A stretch of DNA of 39,270 nt from Gammaproteobacteria bacterium (GTDB lineage: Bacteria; Pseudomonadota; Gammaproteobacteria; Ga0077536): positions 1 through 39,270 of the forward strand of contig JACKNH010000033.1 in the NCBI GenBank assembly GCA_024234975.1. The letters run 5' to 3'. The notes beneath the pieces are model-generated. The model was given only the letters and a program-made list of their open reading frames with translations, made no database searches and was not told where the DNA came from. The position numbers were made by a program, and so were the translations under genes. Positions 17,431 through 24,904 of the stretch are shown here, piece after piece; within the stretch, counting starts at the first letter, position 1; each line of letters begins with the position of its first letter.

Positions 17431-17831
17431 ATGCAGCTCAGATTTGAAAACAAGGTGGGGTACCTGCTGGTCACTGCCACCGGTGAGTATTCGTTTGCCG
17501 GATTCAAGCAGATGATTACGGAGATTTTCGCCGAGGCCCTCAGCCACGGCAGCGCCATCGCATTGCTCGACATGCGTCCGTCACCGGCAGCGGCCCCACG
17601 CTGATGGAACGTTTCGAACAGGGGAAGTTCGTCGCCGCCACGCAACCGCCAGACGTCTTCATCGTCGCGGTAGGCAATGCGCCATCGTAGTGCCGGAACG
17701 CTTTTCGGAAACCGTCGCCGTCAACCGCGGAGCGCGCACGCGTGTATGACGATTTTGCCAAGGCACTGGCCTTCATCGAATCCTATAACGCCAGCCTTAC
17801 CCACAGCGAGAGTGATATCGGCACGCCATAG
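17431..17831 (+). pseudogene. unknown gene, broken by three frameshifts
   Basis: From the ATG at 17431 the frame reads MQLRFENKVGYLLVTATGEY, then FAGFKQMITEIFAEALSHG and AIALLDMR. At about 17576 it must shift to continue SVTGSGPTLMERFEQGKFVA and DVFIVAVGNA. It shifts again near 17682 to IVVPERFSETVAVNRGAR, and once more near 17738 to VYDDFAKALAFIESYNASL, stopping at 17829-17831. The joined product is about 133 residues, alpha/beta in character, with a C-terminal helix. A strand-helix-strand start with 'LLDMR' is vaguely reminiscent of STAS/SpoIIAA-like proteins, but I do not claim it. It follows the GT51 remnant on the same strand and shares its frame damage. Confidence 0.55.
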
Positions 17832-17849
17832 GCTCGCACACCAGAACAC

Positions 17850-17866
17850 TGATCACCATGTGATCA
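17850..17866. promoter_or_regulatory. perfect 17-base inverted repeat, candidate operator
   Basis: TGATCAC (17850-17856) and GTGATCA (17860-17866) are exact complements around the spacer CAT. It lies just after the broken unknown gene and about 140 bases before the SnoaL-like gene at 18007. A weak sigma-70-like pair, TTGCCG (17931-17936) and TATGCA (17954-17959) with 17-base spacing, lies downstream. The size and symmetry suit a dimeric repressor or activator. No regulator gene is adjacent. A short hairpin without function cannot be excluded. Confidence 0.35.
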
Positions 17867-18006
17867 TTCTGCACAATCGATAGTAACCATCCCGGAGCTG
17901 ATCCGCGGCAATCCCTTTCACTTTCCGACGTTGCCGATACAAGTATCATCGAATATGCATCGGTGCCGCATTGGCACTGCCATTTCAATCCAGCGGGAGC
18001 GCTCGC

Positions 18007-18579
18007 ATGTCCATCATCCGCGCACGTCAACGCATCACCACCACTCTACTGCTACTTTCCGCGTGCTGTGCATTCATGCCACCAGCCGCCCAAACCGCCG
18101 AATATGCTGCCGGCTACGGCGATGACCGGGCCATGATTGAAGATTTGCAGGCCCGTTACGCCTTCGCGATGGACTTTCGCGATGCTGATACCTACGCCTC
18201 GACATTCACTGAAGGCGGCGTCCTCGATTGGGCCAATGGTGAAGTCAAAGGGCGCCAGGCAATCCGCGAATTCATCCAGACGCAACCGAGCCGGGGCGGA
18301 TTTGTCGCCAAATCAGATTCGGCTGCTGCACGACCGCCGGCGGCGCGCCACAGCATCACGAATGTGGTGGTCAGGATCGAAGGCAACAAGGCATACGGCC
18401 GCGCCTATTGGACGCAACTTGGCAATGACAACAGCGAACGCAGCGCAATTCTCGGTTCGTACGGTCACTATGAAGACGAGTTGGAAAAGATCGACGGGCA
18501 GTGGTACTTCACCCGGCGGACAATCTACAACGAGCAGTTGGACAGGCGCGCCGGTCCGTTACAGAACCCGGCTTGGTGA
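18007..18579 (+). CDS. exported SnoaL/NTF2-like protein, probable lipoprotein
   Basis: 190 residues from the ATG at 18007, with GGAG at 17995-17998; an in-frame ATG at 17971 would bury the signal. The N-terminus is basic, then TTTLLLLSACCAF, which fits a lipobox L-S-A-C with Cys20 lipidated; cleavage by signal peptidase I after AAQTA is the alternative. The mature part is a single SnoaL-like (NTF2) cone: DDRAMIEDLQARYAFAMDFR, then DADTYASTFTEGGVLDW, VKGRQAIREFI, ARHSITNVVVRIEGNKAYGR and GHYEDELEKIDGQWYFTRRT. This is the pattern of SnoaL_4-type proteins, which include dehydratases, isomerases and non-catalytic ligand binders. Export is atypical for the enzymes. The ligand is unknown. A terminator hairpin follows. 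Confidence 0.82.
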   Translation: MSIIRARQRITTTLLLLSACCAFMPPAAQTAEYAAGYGDDRAMIEDLQARYAFAMDFRDADTYASTFTEGGVLDWANGEVKGRQAIREFIQTQPSRGGFVAKSDSAAARPPAARHSITNVVVRIEGNKAYGRAYWTQLGNDNSERSAILGSYGHYEDELEKIDGQWYFTRRTIYNEQLDRRAGPLQNPAW

Positions 18580-18606
18580 TGAGTTTGATAGTGCCAGTAA
18601 CGCAGG

Positions 18607-18628
18607 AACGCCCGCGATTGCGGGCGTT
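18607..18628. terminator. bidirectional terminator hairpin between convergent genes
   Basis: AACGCCCGC (18607-18615) and GCGGGCGTT (18620-18628) form a perfect nine-base stem with the loop GATT. It lies 28 bases after the SnoaL-like stop and about 60 bases after the stop of the opposing DUF6152 gene. T-tracts are short on both sides (TTTCC on the plus strand), so strength is uncertain. Confidence 0.6.
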
Positions 18629-18688
18629 TCCGGTGACATGGATATTAAGCAGCAGATACGCTGAAATCGACGGCCGTAAAGCCGCCGC

Positions 18689-19117
18689 TCAATCTGAATA
18701 GCTACCGTCCTCGGCCGGCGCCAGTCCGACTTCCGGCCGCTGCGCGGTCAAGGTCGTACCATCTGTCTTGACGACCTGGAAGATTCGCATGTAGTTGGTG
18801 CCATCGCGAGCCGGGTAGCCTTCCACTGTCACCGACTCGCCGGCTTTCAACGAATTGGGACTCCAACCGCGGCGCCGGAGCACATTCGGTGAATTTGTCT
18901 CGGCCCGCCATTCCGCCATGCTGCCGTCAGGCTGTTTGACCTGGAAAGTCAGCACACCATGCGGGTTGCGGAATTTGAAATCCGTGACTTCACCTTCAAC
19001 CTTGACCAGCTTGTCGGCCACGAAATGGACCGCGAATGAGTGGTGCGCAACGGCCTGGGTCGTATAGGCGGCCATCAGCGCCAGGCCCAGCGTCATCACT
19101 GCCTTGAGTTTCATCAT
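18689..19117 (-). CDS. DUF6152 family exported protein
   Basis: 142 residues from the first of two adjacent ATG codons (19115-19117), preceded by GAAGGAG; an in-frame ATG at 19240 is too far from a ribosome site and would hide the signal. The Sec signal is about residues 1-24 (VMTLGLALMAAYTTQAVA). The mature protein starts HHSFAVHF and has KLVKVEGEVTDFKFRNPHGV, then LTFQVKQPDGSMAEWRAETN, NVLRRRGWSPNSLKAGESVT and EGYPARDGTNYMRI. This is the DUF6152 pattern (HHSFA, then F.NPH), a small beta-rich periplasmic family often found in genomes rich in TonB receptors. No biochemical role is established. It diverges from the SnoaL-like gene at 19341 across 223 bases that contain a small CAAGG/CCTTG repeat at 19238-19251. 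Confidence 0.88.
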   Translation of the reverse strand: MMKLKAVMTLGLALMAAYTTQAVAHHSFAVHFVADKLVKVEGEVTDFKFRNPHGVLTFQVKQPDGSMAEWRAETNSPNVLRRRGWSPNSLKAGESVTVEGYPARDGTNYMRIFQVVKTDGTTLTAQRPEVGLAPAEDGSYSD

Positions 19118-19340
19118 CTTTTCTCCTTCGCGCTCGCGCGCCGAACTTCCGCACCGCCCGCTTCCTGCATGGCCGTGCTGTTGGAAGGGATTATCGAAGC
19201 ATGCTTCCAGCGTGATCGTGATGCCGGTCAAGTGCGTCAAGGATCCCCTTGTCTAGGCTTTTTCCATCCGCCGGCCTGTGCGCGATGCAGTTTACCGCGC
19301 CCGTGGCGGATTTCCATTTCCAAGTGCAAAGGAACAGAGC

Positions 19341-19811
19341 ATGCAGTCACGAGTTATCAGCCAGATGTTATTCGCCCTCATAGCCGCCAGCCTCGGCTTC
19401 GCTGCCGCAGCGGCCGATGACCAGCAGGCCCTGGAGGAGCGCAACAAGCAAATCGCCATCGAATTCTACAATGCGGCCTTGAATGAGAAGGACTGGGAAA
19501 AGACCCGCAGCATGATTGGCGACCGTTACGTGCAGCACAATCTCAATGCCGCGGACGGCCCGGAAGGTTTACACGCGCATATCGAGTTTCTGAAGAAGGA
19601 TTTTCCCAACAACCGCGGTGACATCAAGCATGCGCTGGCCGACGGCGATCTCGTCGCCTTACATATTCATAACCGGCGCAGCCCGGAAATGCGGGGCAAT
19701 GCGGTGGTCGATATCTTCCGCATCGAGAATGGCAAGGTCGTAGAGCACTGGGACGTTGTTCAGGCGATTCCGGAGCCGGCGAAAGCGAAGAACGACAACA
19801 CGATGTTCTGA
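19341..19811 (+). CDS. exported SnoaL-like (NTF2 fold) protein
   Basis: 156 residues. The ATG at 19341 follows AAAGGA. The Sec signal is about 1-25 (ISQMLFALIAASLGFAAAAA). The mature protein has the SnoaL-like 'predicted aldol condensation-catalysing' pattern: NKQIAIEFYNAALNEKDWEK, MIGDRYVQHNLNAADGPEGL, AHIEFLKKDFP, IKHALADGDLVALHIHN and VVDIFRIENGKVVEHWDVVQ. The YVQHN and EHWDV segments supply the usual His and Asp lining the pocket. It is distinct from the exported SnoaL-like protein at 18007, so this small area holds two secreted NTF2-fold proteins flanking DUF6152. The stop at 19811 is 62 bases from the converging cNMP/rhodanese gene. Enzymatic activity is not proven for the family. Confidence 0.85.
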   Translation: MQSRVISQMLFALIAASLGFAAAAADDQQALEERNKQIAIEFYNAALNEKDWEKTRSMIGDRYVQHNLNAADGPEGLHAHIEFLKKDFPNNRGDIKHALADGDLVALHIHNRRSPEMRGNAVVDIFRIENGKVVEHWDVVQAIPEPAKAKNDNTMF

Positions 19812-19873
19812 GGGTGGCCGCCGGTGCCTGGGTCCACAGGCGCCGGCAACGGTCACAAAAGACAGGCCGCGGC

Positions 19874-21805
19874 TCAGCCCTGTTCGCCAATCAGCGAGAT
19901 TTCCAGGTCATCCTGCCCGTTGTCATCGAGATCCGCGAGTTCGCGCGTCATCGTCTGACCGAGTTGGGCAAGTTCCCGTTGTAACGCTTCCGCGGCCCGC
20001 AGTTTCTCCTCCAGCTGCTGGCGGGCGCGTTTCAATTCAGCCTTCTGATGGGTCACGCGGTTAGCCAGCTGGCGCAGCTTGTCATAGTGCTCACGCAGCT
20101 TGTCTTCGTTCTGCCGCATGATTTCGCGGTCGCGTGCGCGCGCTTCCTTCAAGCGCTGCTGGATAATCTCGCGCGCCCGCGATTGCATACGTTCCACACG
20201 CGAATTCAGGTAAGCCTGCATGCGTTCCCGTTCGCGCTGACGTTCGGTCGCGATTTGCGTGCGGATGACCCGGCCCAGTTCCGCCAGGGCGGCGTCTACC
20301 GGATCCTCCACGTGCGCATCGGCAACGACCGACGCGATACTGCCCGTCTGGTCCAACTCGGGTTCCGGTTTGAAGATGTCGAGATCGATGCGGAACGCGG
20401 TTTCATCCAGGGGTGAGGTTGGAGCAAGCGTGTCTTCTGCAGTTGCGGGATCCTGCATGTGGGAGGCCTCGTGGTGGATATCGTTATTTTTAGCGTTGAT
20501 TTCGTCGACCAGATCGGCCAGTCGGATCCCTGACTGGGTGTCGGCATAGAACTCGCGCGCGACCGGGAGTTGTTCATCGTCCTGCGCCTGCGAGGCAGGC
20601 GGCGTGGCTGGCACCGGTTCAGTGACGGCCGGTGCGGCGCCGGGAACGTCGACCTCCTGACCCGGATAGCTGAGTATCACCGCCTGATCCACGTAGCGCG
20701 TGTCTCGCCCCCGGGCAGCCAGCAGAAACGCCGCGACGGCGCTGGTGCCGACGTTGTCGCTGTAGATGATGTAGGTCCGTTCAACATCGAGTTTTTCATA
20801 CTGCAGGCGCAGCAACGGCAATGGCAGATTGATGGCGCCTGGCAGTGACCGGCGGCGGAACAGTTCCGGATATCGTGCATCAATCCAGCAGGCGCCTTCA
20901 TCGACCAGGGATTCGGCCTCGCCCAGCGAGACCTTCTGCAGCAGAGGTTCGCGGATCAGGCGGTCAAAATCCCCCGGCCGCAATTTGAGGATGACGCCGT
21001 CGCTTTTCATGCGGACGGTGGCATTGCGCCCCTCACCGGTAATCAGTGCCTCCTCGCCAAAACCACTGCCCGGGCCGATATCGGACAGGTGAATGGCGAC
21101 GCCATCGGACGTCCGGCGACGGACCTCTGCCAACCCTGACTTCAGCAGGTAGAACCCGTCGGGAGGATCGCCCTGATTGATGATGACATCACCGGCGCTC
21201 ATCGAGTGTTCACTCACTGATGCCAGGACGCGCTGGATGGTGTCGGCCGGCAGGTTGGCGAACAGCCCGTTCCGCAGGTTGACCACCAGCCAATCGGTGG
21301 AATCGGCTTCGGAGATATCCATAACCTCCGGCGGCGCCGGCGGCGGCGAGGTATTCACGAGGTGCAGCTCGCGCTGCAGTGTCTTGTAGGAAATCCGGAA
21401 CAGCGTAGTCGGATGCAGCGCAACGACGGTCGATTTCCGCTCGTTCGGCGGATCATCGAGAGGAAACGAACTCAGACCGCTGTCACCGCTGAGACGTTTG
21501 ACGTGCTGGCCGTTGACCAGAAACACGATCGTGCCGCTCAGCAGATAGTGCACGTATTGATCGGTTGAGCCTTCGGAGAAAATGCGCTCATTGCGCGCCA
21601 CTTCGACGATTTCTCCCGAAGTGATGACGTAATCCTGATGTTTTTCCGGCAATTCGTTGATCGGCACCAGCCGGCGGATGGTATTCACCGTCCGGCTGTC
21701 CAACTGTCTGACGATATCGGCCGGGCTGACGCTGACGCCGGGTGGAATACCCATCCGTTCGCGCTTGCGCCTTGCCTCCTCCAGGGCTTGTTTGATTTTC
21801 TCCAT
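19874..21805 (-). CDS. double cyclic-nucleotide-binding / Cys-less rhodanese / coiled-coil protein
   Basis: 643 residues, cytoplasmic. Domains in order: a basic N-terminal helix (1-19); a first cNMP-binding barrel (about 51-150) whose phosphate-binding cassette is degenerate; a second cNMP barrel (about 182-290) with a good cassette, GFGEEALITGEGRNATV (Arg260 for the phosphate); a rhodanese domain (about 293-385); a Pro/Ala/acidic linker (386-500); and a long Arg/Glu/Gln-rich coiled coil (503-627). In the rhodanese the active-site loop reads YSDNVGTSA, so the catalytic Cys is missing and no sulfurtransferase activity is expected. It is probably a cAMP- or c-di-GMP-responsive scaffold; there is no HTH, so it is not a CRP regulator. 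CAGGAG precedes the ATG. It diverges from the DUF6644-like pair. Confidence 0.88.
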   Translation of the reverse strand: MEKIKQALEEARRKRERMGIPPGVSVSPADIVRQLDSRTVNTIRRLVPINELPEKHQDYVITSGEIVEVARNERIFSEGSTDQYVHYLLSGTIVFLVNGQHVKRLSGDSGLSSFPLDDPPNERKSTVVALHPTTLFRISYKTLQRELHLVNTSPPPAPPEVMDISEADSTDWLVVNLRNGLFANLPADTIQRVLASVSEHSMSAGDVIINQGDPPDGFYLLKSGLAEVRRRTSDGVAIHLSDIGPGSGFGEEALITGEGRNATVRMKSDGVILKLRPGDFDRLIREPLLQKVSLGEAESLVDEGACWIDARYPELFRRRSLPGAINLPLPLLRLQYEKLDVERTYIIYSDNVGTSAVAAFLLAARGRDTRYVDQAVILSYPGQEVDVPGAAPAVTEPVPATPPASQAQDDEQLPVAREFYADTQSGIRLADLVDEINAKNNDIHHEASHMQDPATAEDTLAPTSPLDETAFRIDLDIFKPEPELDQTGSIASVVADAHVEDPVDAALAELGRVIRTQIATERQRERERMQAYLNSRVERMQSRAREIIQQRLKEARARDREIMRQNEDKLREHYDKLRQLANRVTHQKAELKRARQQLEEKLRAAEALQRELAQLGQTMTRELADLDDNGQDDLEISLIGEQG

Positions 21806-22026
21806 CTTCGAAAACTCCTGCAGTCTTCCCTGGGTACCGTGAGGTTATTGTGTTCAGCGTGGGCCCGATTATGCCAGACGGGGGTCATTCACGGCGCGTG
21901 CATAATTGACATCGTCGGTCGATGGGTAATGCGCCTGCTTCCGCTTGTCAGGGCACCGTAATGTGGCAACGTGCTATTGTGCAGGCGGATTTAGCCGATC
22001 AAGGCCGCTGGCTGTGTGGAGGCGCA

Positions 22027-22524
22027 ATGCCGATATTGCTGTGGCTTGAAGACAGTGGGCTCAGCGTGTGGCTACGTGAATCACCGTCGCTGTTCGCGTT
22101 TCCCGGCGTGCTGTTTCTGCATACGCTTGGCCTTGCGATGCTGGTCGGGCCGAATGTCGCAATCAATCTCGCGCTGCTGGACCGCAAGGAGAGGATCCCG
22201 CCCGAACCGCTGCGCGGGCTTTACCCGTTGATGTGGAGCGGCTTCTGGATCAATGCTGCATCCGGTGCATTGCTGTTGCTGGCCTATCCGACCAAAGCAG
22301 TCACCAACCCGCTGTTTTTTGCCAAGCTGGCGCTGGTCGCGTACGCCATGATGTACCTGCAATGGCTCAAACCGATGCTTCGCGACCTGCCCGCCAACGC
22401 CCCGGATCGGCGTCGCCGTCACCGGATGGCCGTGACATCGCTGGCGCTATGGGCTGGCGCTATCCTGTTTGGTCGCCTGCTCGCCTACACGTATTCGACG
22501 CTGATGGCGACGGACCTCGTATGA
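22027..22524 (+). CDS. DUF6644-like inner-membrane protein, first of tandem pair
   Basis: 165 residues from the ATG at 22027, which has GGAGG at 22018-22022; an upstream in-frame ATG at 21922 gives an implausible leader. Four membrane segments are visible: about 19-42 (FAFPGVLFLHTLGLAMLVG), 62-85 (MWSGFWINAASGALLLLAYP), 92-110 (FFAKLALVAYAMMYLQW) and 134-155. The first carries a His in LFLHTLGLAML that aligns with ETLHFIGLVLM in the next gene. The layout W(L/I)..P....LH..GL...G followed by DL or AL matches the family I know as DUF6644. Its stop overlaps the next start (ATGA at 22521). The pair probably forms a complex. Function is unknown; conserved His in helices could hold haem or metal. 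Confidence 0.7.
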   Translation: MPILLWLEDSGLSVWLRESPSLFAFPGVLFLHTLGLAMLVGPNVAINLALLDRKERIPPEPLRGLYPLMWSGFWINAASGALLLLAYPTKAVTNPLFFAKLALVAYAMMYLQWLKPMLRDLPANAPDRRRRHRMAVTSLALWAGAILFGRLLAYTYSTLMATDLV

Positions 22525-23030
22525 GCATGACGGAAGTGGATGCTTTCCTGCAGTCGCTGATGACCACGGCGCCTGCGCATCTGGTGACGCAGGTTGCGTG
22601 GGCCTGGCCCATCTGTGAAACACTGCACTTCATCGGGCTGGTGTTGATGACGGGAGTCGTTGGTGTCATCGATCTCCACGTGCTCGGGGGGTTGCGCGGG
22701 ATCGGCTTCAACGCGCTTCACCGCCTGCTGCCCTGGGGGATCGTCGGATTCGTGTTATGCCTGACGACCGGCGCCATGTTCTTCGCGGCCGCACCGGAAC
22801 AGTATTTCTACAATCAGGCATTTCACATCAAGGCGACGGCACTGCTCTTCATGGGGCTGAATGTCACCGCTTTCTACCTGTGGGCCGCGCCCCGTCTTGC
22901 CAGAGGGGACGGCGCCGCGCCAGCTCCCGCGTTTGCCCGATTCATGGCGCTGCTGTCATTGCTGCTGATGGTCGTCGTCATCGGCGCCGGCAGGATGTTG
23001 ACGTTCTTCCGCCCGCCCTTCAACTGGTGA
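22521..23030 (+). CDS. DUF6644-like inner-membrane protein, second of tandem pair
   Basis: 169 residues starting at the ATG that overlaps the previous stop by four bases. Four or five membrane segments: about 20-48 (VAWAWPICETLHFIGLVLMT then GVVGVIDLHVLGG), 65-85 (LLPWGIVGFVLCLTTGAMFF), 98-118 (AFHIKATALLFMGLNVTAFY) and 138-160 (FMALLSLLLMVVVIGAGRML). WP.CETLH..GL.L..G....DL..LGG is the DUF6644 signature and is the stronger of the two copies. It shares helix 1 His and the 'K(L/A).AL' helix 3 pattern with its neighbour, so the pair probably arose by duplication. After the stop, 113 bases lead to cbpA. No function is known. Confidence 0.75.
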   Translation: MSMTEVDAFLQSLMTTAPAHLVTQVAWAWPICETLHFIGLVLMTGVVGVIDLHVLGGLRGIGFNALHRLLPWGIVGFVLCLTTGAMFFAAAPEQYFYNQAFHIKATALLFMGLNVTAFYLWAAPRLARGDGAAPAPAFARFMALLSLLLMVVVIGAGRMLTFFRPPFNW

Positions 23031-23143
23031 CGCCGACAAGATCCGCGCCATGCGCGGGTTGATTTCTCTCAACACGCCCCCATCTTCAGCGAGGCATATT
23101 CTTTCGGGCAGAGCGGTCCGCTGGACCAGCAGGCAGAGGCGCT

Positions 23144-24088
23144 ATGGAGTTCAAAGACTATTACCAGATCATGGGCGTCGCGCGCGATGCGACGCAGGAC
23201 GACATCAAGCGCGCGTATCGCAAGCTTGCGCGCAAATATCATCCCGACGTCAGCAAGGAAGCCGATGCCGAGGCGCGTTTCAAGGAAGTGGGTGAAGCCT
23301 ACGAAGTCCTGAAGGATCCGGAAAAGCGCGCGGCTTACGACCAGCTGGGCGCGAACTGGCAAGCCGGCCAGGATTTCCGGCCGCCGCCGGCCTGGGACCA
23401 GGGCTTCGAATTCCACGGTGGCGGATTCACTGATGCCGATGCCGCGCAGTTCAGCGACTTCTTCGAGTCGCTGTTCGGCCGCGGTGGACCGCGTGCGCAA
23501 TATGGCCGTCACGAATTCCATGGCCGCGGCGAGGATACGCATGCGCGCATCCTGGTGAATATCGAAGACGCCTTTCATGGCGCGACCCGGTCATTGACGT
23601 TGAAGTCAACCGAACTCGGCGCCGACGGCCGGCCCCATGTGAAAGAGCGCACGCTCAATGTGAAGATCCCGCAAGGCATCCGCGCCGGCCAGCAGATCCG
23701 TCTTGTCGGTCAGGGTGGCGCTGGCATGGGCCAGGGTCCGGCCGGCGACCTCTACCTCGAAGTCGCATTTGAACCGCATCCCTACTACCGCGCCGAAGGC
23801 ACCGACGTCCATGTCGAACTGCCGGTGACGCCATGGGAGGCGGCGTTGGGCGCCAAGGTCAGAGTCCCTACGCCTGCCGGCGCGGTTGAGCTGAGCGTAC
23901 CGGCAGGATCCCGCGCCGGCCGCAAGTTGCGCCTGAAAGGCCGCGGCATTCCGGCCCGCACACCGGGCGATCTCTACGTGGTGCTGCAGATTGCGTTGCC
24001 GGACGCTGACAGCGCACAGGCGAAAGCCGCATACCAGGCCTTTCAGCGCGAGTGTGCCTTCAATCCGCGCGAACGGCTGGGAGTGTAA
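23144..24088 (+). CDS. cbpA: curved-DNA-binding protein CbpA, DnaJ-type co-chaperone
   Basis: 314 residues. The J domain is at 1-70 (DYYQIMGVARDATQDDIKRA) with the HPD tripeptide at H33-P34-D35 that stimulates DnaK ATPase. A Gly/Phe-rich linker (about 75-125, FEFHGGGFTD and FFESLFGRGG) follows, then two C-terminal substrate-binding beta domains (about 130-300: VNIEDAFHGATRSL, VKIPQGIRAGQQIRLVGQGG, GDLYLEVAFEPHPYYRAEGT, SVPAGSRAGRKLRLKGRGIP). There is no zinc-finger domain, which separates CbpA from DnaJ. It is cytoplasmic, and in E. coli it is a nucleoid-associated stationary-phase chaperone. cbpM follows after five bases, the standard partner arrangement, which supports the symbol. Confidence 0.95.
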   Translation: MEFKDYYQIMGVARDATQDDIKRAYRKLARKYHPDVSKEADAEARFKEVGEAYEVLKDPEKRAAYDQLGANWQAGQDFRPPPAWDQGFEFHGGGFTDADAAQFSDFFESLFGRGGPRAQYGRHEFHGRGEDTHARILVNIEDAFHGATRSLTLKSTELGADGRPHVKERTLNVKIPQGIRAGQQIRLVGQGGAGMGQGPAGDLYLEVAFEPHPYYRAEGTDVHVELPVTPWEAALGAKVRVPTPAGAVELSVPAGSRAGRKLRLKGRGIPARTPGDLYVVLQIALPDADSAQAKAAYQAFQRECAFNPRERLGV

Positions 24089-24093
24089 ATCGC

Positions 24094-24408
24094 ATGACGA
24101 CTGAATTGATGATTGTGAGCGGCACGCTGCTGGACGACGACGCCGAACTTACCCTGGCCGAGCTGTGCCGGGCGTTACACGTCAATGTGGAAACCATTAC
24201 CGCGTTGATCGATGAAGGCATCGTGGACGCCGTGCGACGCGAATCCACCACATGGCGGTTCGCTGCCACCAGTGTCCGCCGTGCGCGGATCGCGGTACAG
24301 ATTCAACGCGACCTCGGTGTGAACTGGGCAGGCGCGGCACTCGTACTGGATATGTTGGATGAACTGCAATACCTGCGCGCCCAGGTCGGCCGGCTGCAGG
24401 AGCAGTGA
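24094..24408 (+). CDS. cbpM: chaperone modulator CbpM (MerR-like fold)
   Basis: 104 residues from the ATG at 24094, five bases after the cbpA stop, with GGGAG just upstream; the in-frame ATG at 24052 lies inside cbpA and is rejected. It has a short strand start (ELMIVSGTLLDDDAELTLAE), then a MerR-type helix-turn-helix region (LTLAELCRALHVNVETITAL then IDEGIVDA), a wing (STTWRFAATSVRRARIAVQI) and a C-terminal helix (WAGAALVLDMLDELQYLRAQ). This is the CbpM pattern. CbpM binds the CbpA J domain and blocks both its DnaK stimulation and its DNA binding. The operon arrangement allows balanced production of chaperone and inhibitor. trxC follows 31 bases later. Confidence 0.9.
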   Translation: MTTELMIVSGTLLDDDAELTLAELCRALHVNVETITALIDEGIVDAVRRESTTWRFAATSVRRARIAVQIQRDLGVNWAGAALVLDMLDELQYLRAQVGRLQEQ

Positions 24409-24439
24409 TCCGCGAGGCAACTTACATGAGTGACCTGAA

Positions 24440-24886
24440 ATGACGGATACCCAGTTGCATCTTGTCTGCCCGCATTGCGCATCGATCAACCGACTGCCGG
24501 CGCAACGTCTGGAACAGAACCCGAATTGCGGGCGTTGCCACCAACCATTGTTCGCCGCGCAGCCTCTGGCAGTGGATACCGCCGCCTTCCAGCGCCACCT
24601 GACGCGAGGGGAACTACCGGTGCTGGTGGATTTCTGGGCGCCATGGTGCGGGCCGTGCAAGGCCATGGCGCCAGCATACGCGCAGGCCGCTGCGCAACTG
24701 GAACCCTATGTCCGGCTGGTGAAAGTGAATACCGACGAGGAACAATCGCTCGGTGCACAGTTCAACATCCGCAGCATCCCCACGCTGGCGTTGTTCGTGG
24801 GTGGTCGGGAAGTTGCACGCCAGGCTGGCGCGGTGAGTGCAGGCGATATCGTGCGCTGGACACGCCAGCATCTTCCAGGACGCTGA
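24440..24886 (+). CDS. trxC: thioredoxin 2 (TrxC) with N-terminal zinc finger
   Basis: 148 residues. The N-terminal zinc-binding domain has C10-P-H-C13 and C30-G-R-C33. The thioredoxin domain (about 42-146) has the active site W-C70-G-P-C73-K in VDFWAPWCGPCKAMAP, the cis-Pro in FNIRSIPTLALFVGGRE, and the final helix VRWTRQHL. The extra zinc finger distinguishes Trx2 from Trx1. TrxC reduces disulfides in cytoplasmic proteins using thioredoxin reductase, and is OxyR-controlled in E. coli; no OxyR site is evident here. It is third in the cbpA-cbpM-trxC run, which groups folding and thiol repair. It converges with the membrane protein gene ending at 24905. Confidence 0.95.
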   Translation: MTDTQLHLVCPHCASINRLPAQRLEQNPNCGRCHQPLFAAQPLAVDTAAFQRHLTRGELPVLVDFWAPWCGPCKAMAPAYAQAAAQLEPYVRLVKVNTDEEQSLGAQFNIRSIPTLALFVGGREVARQAGAVSAGDIVRWTRQHLPGR

Positions 24887-24904
24887 AACGCTCGGGCTGC
24901 GCGA

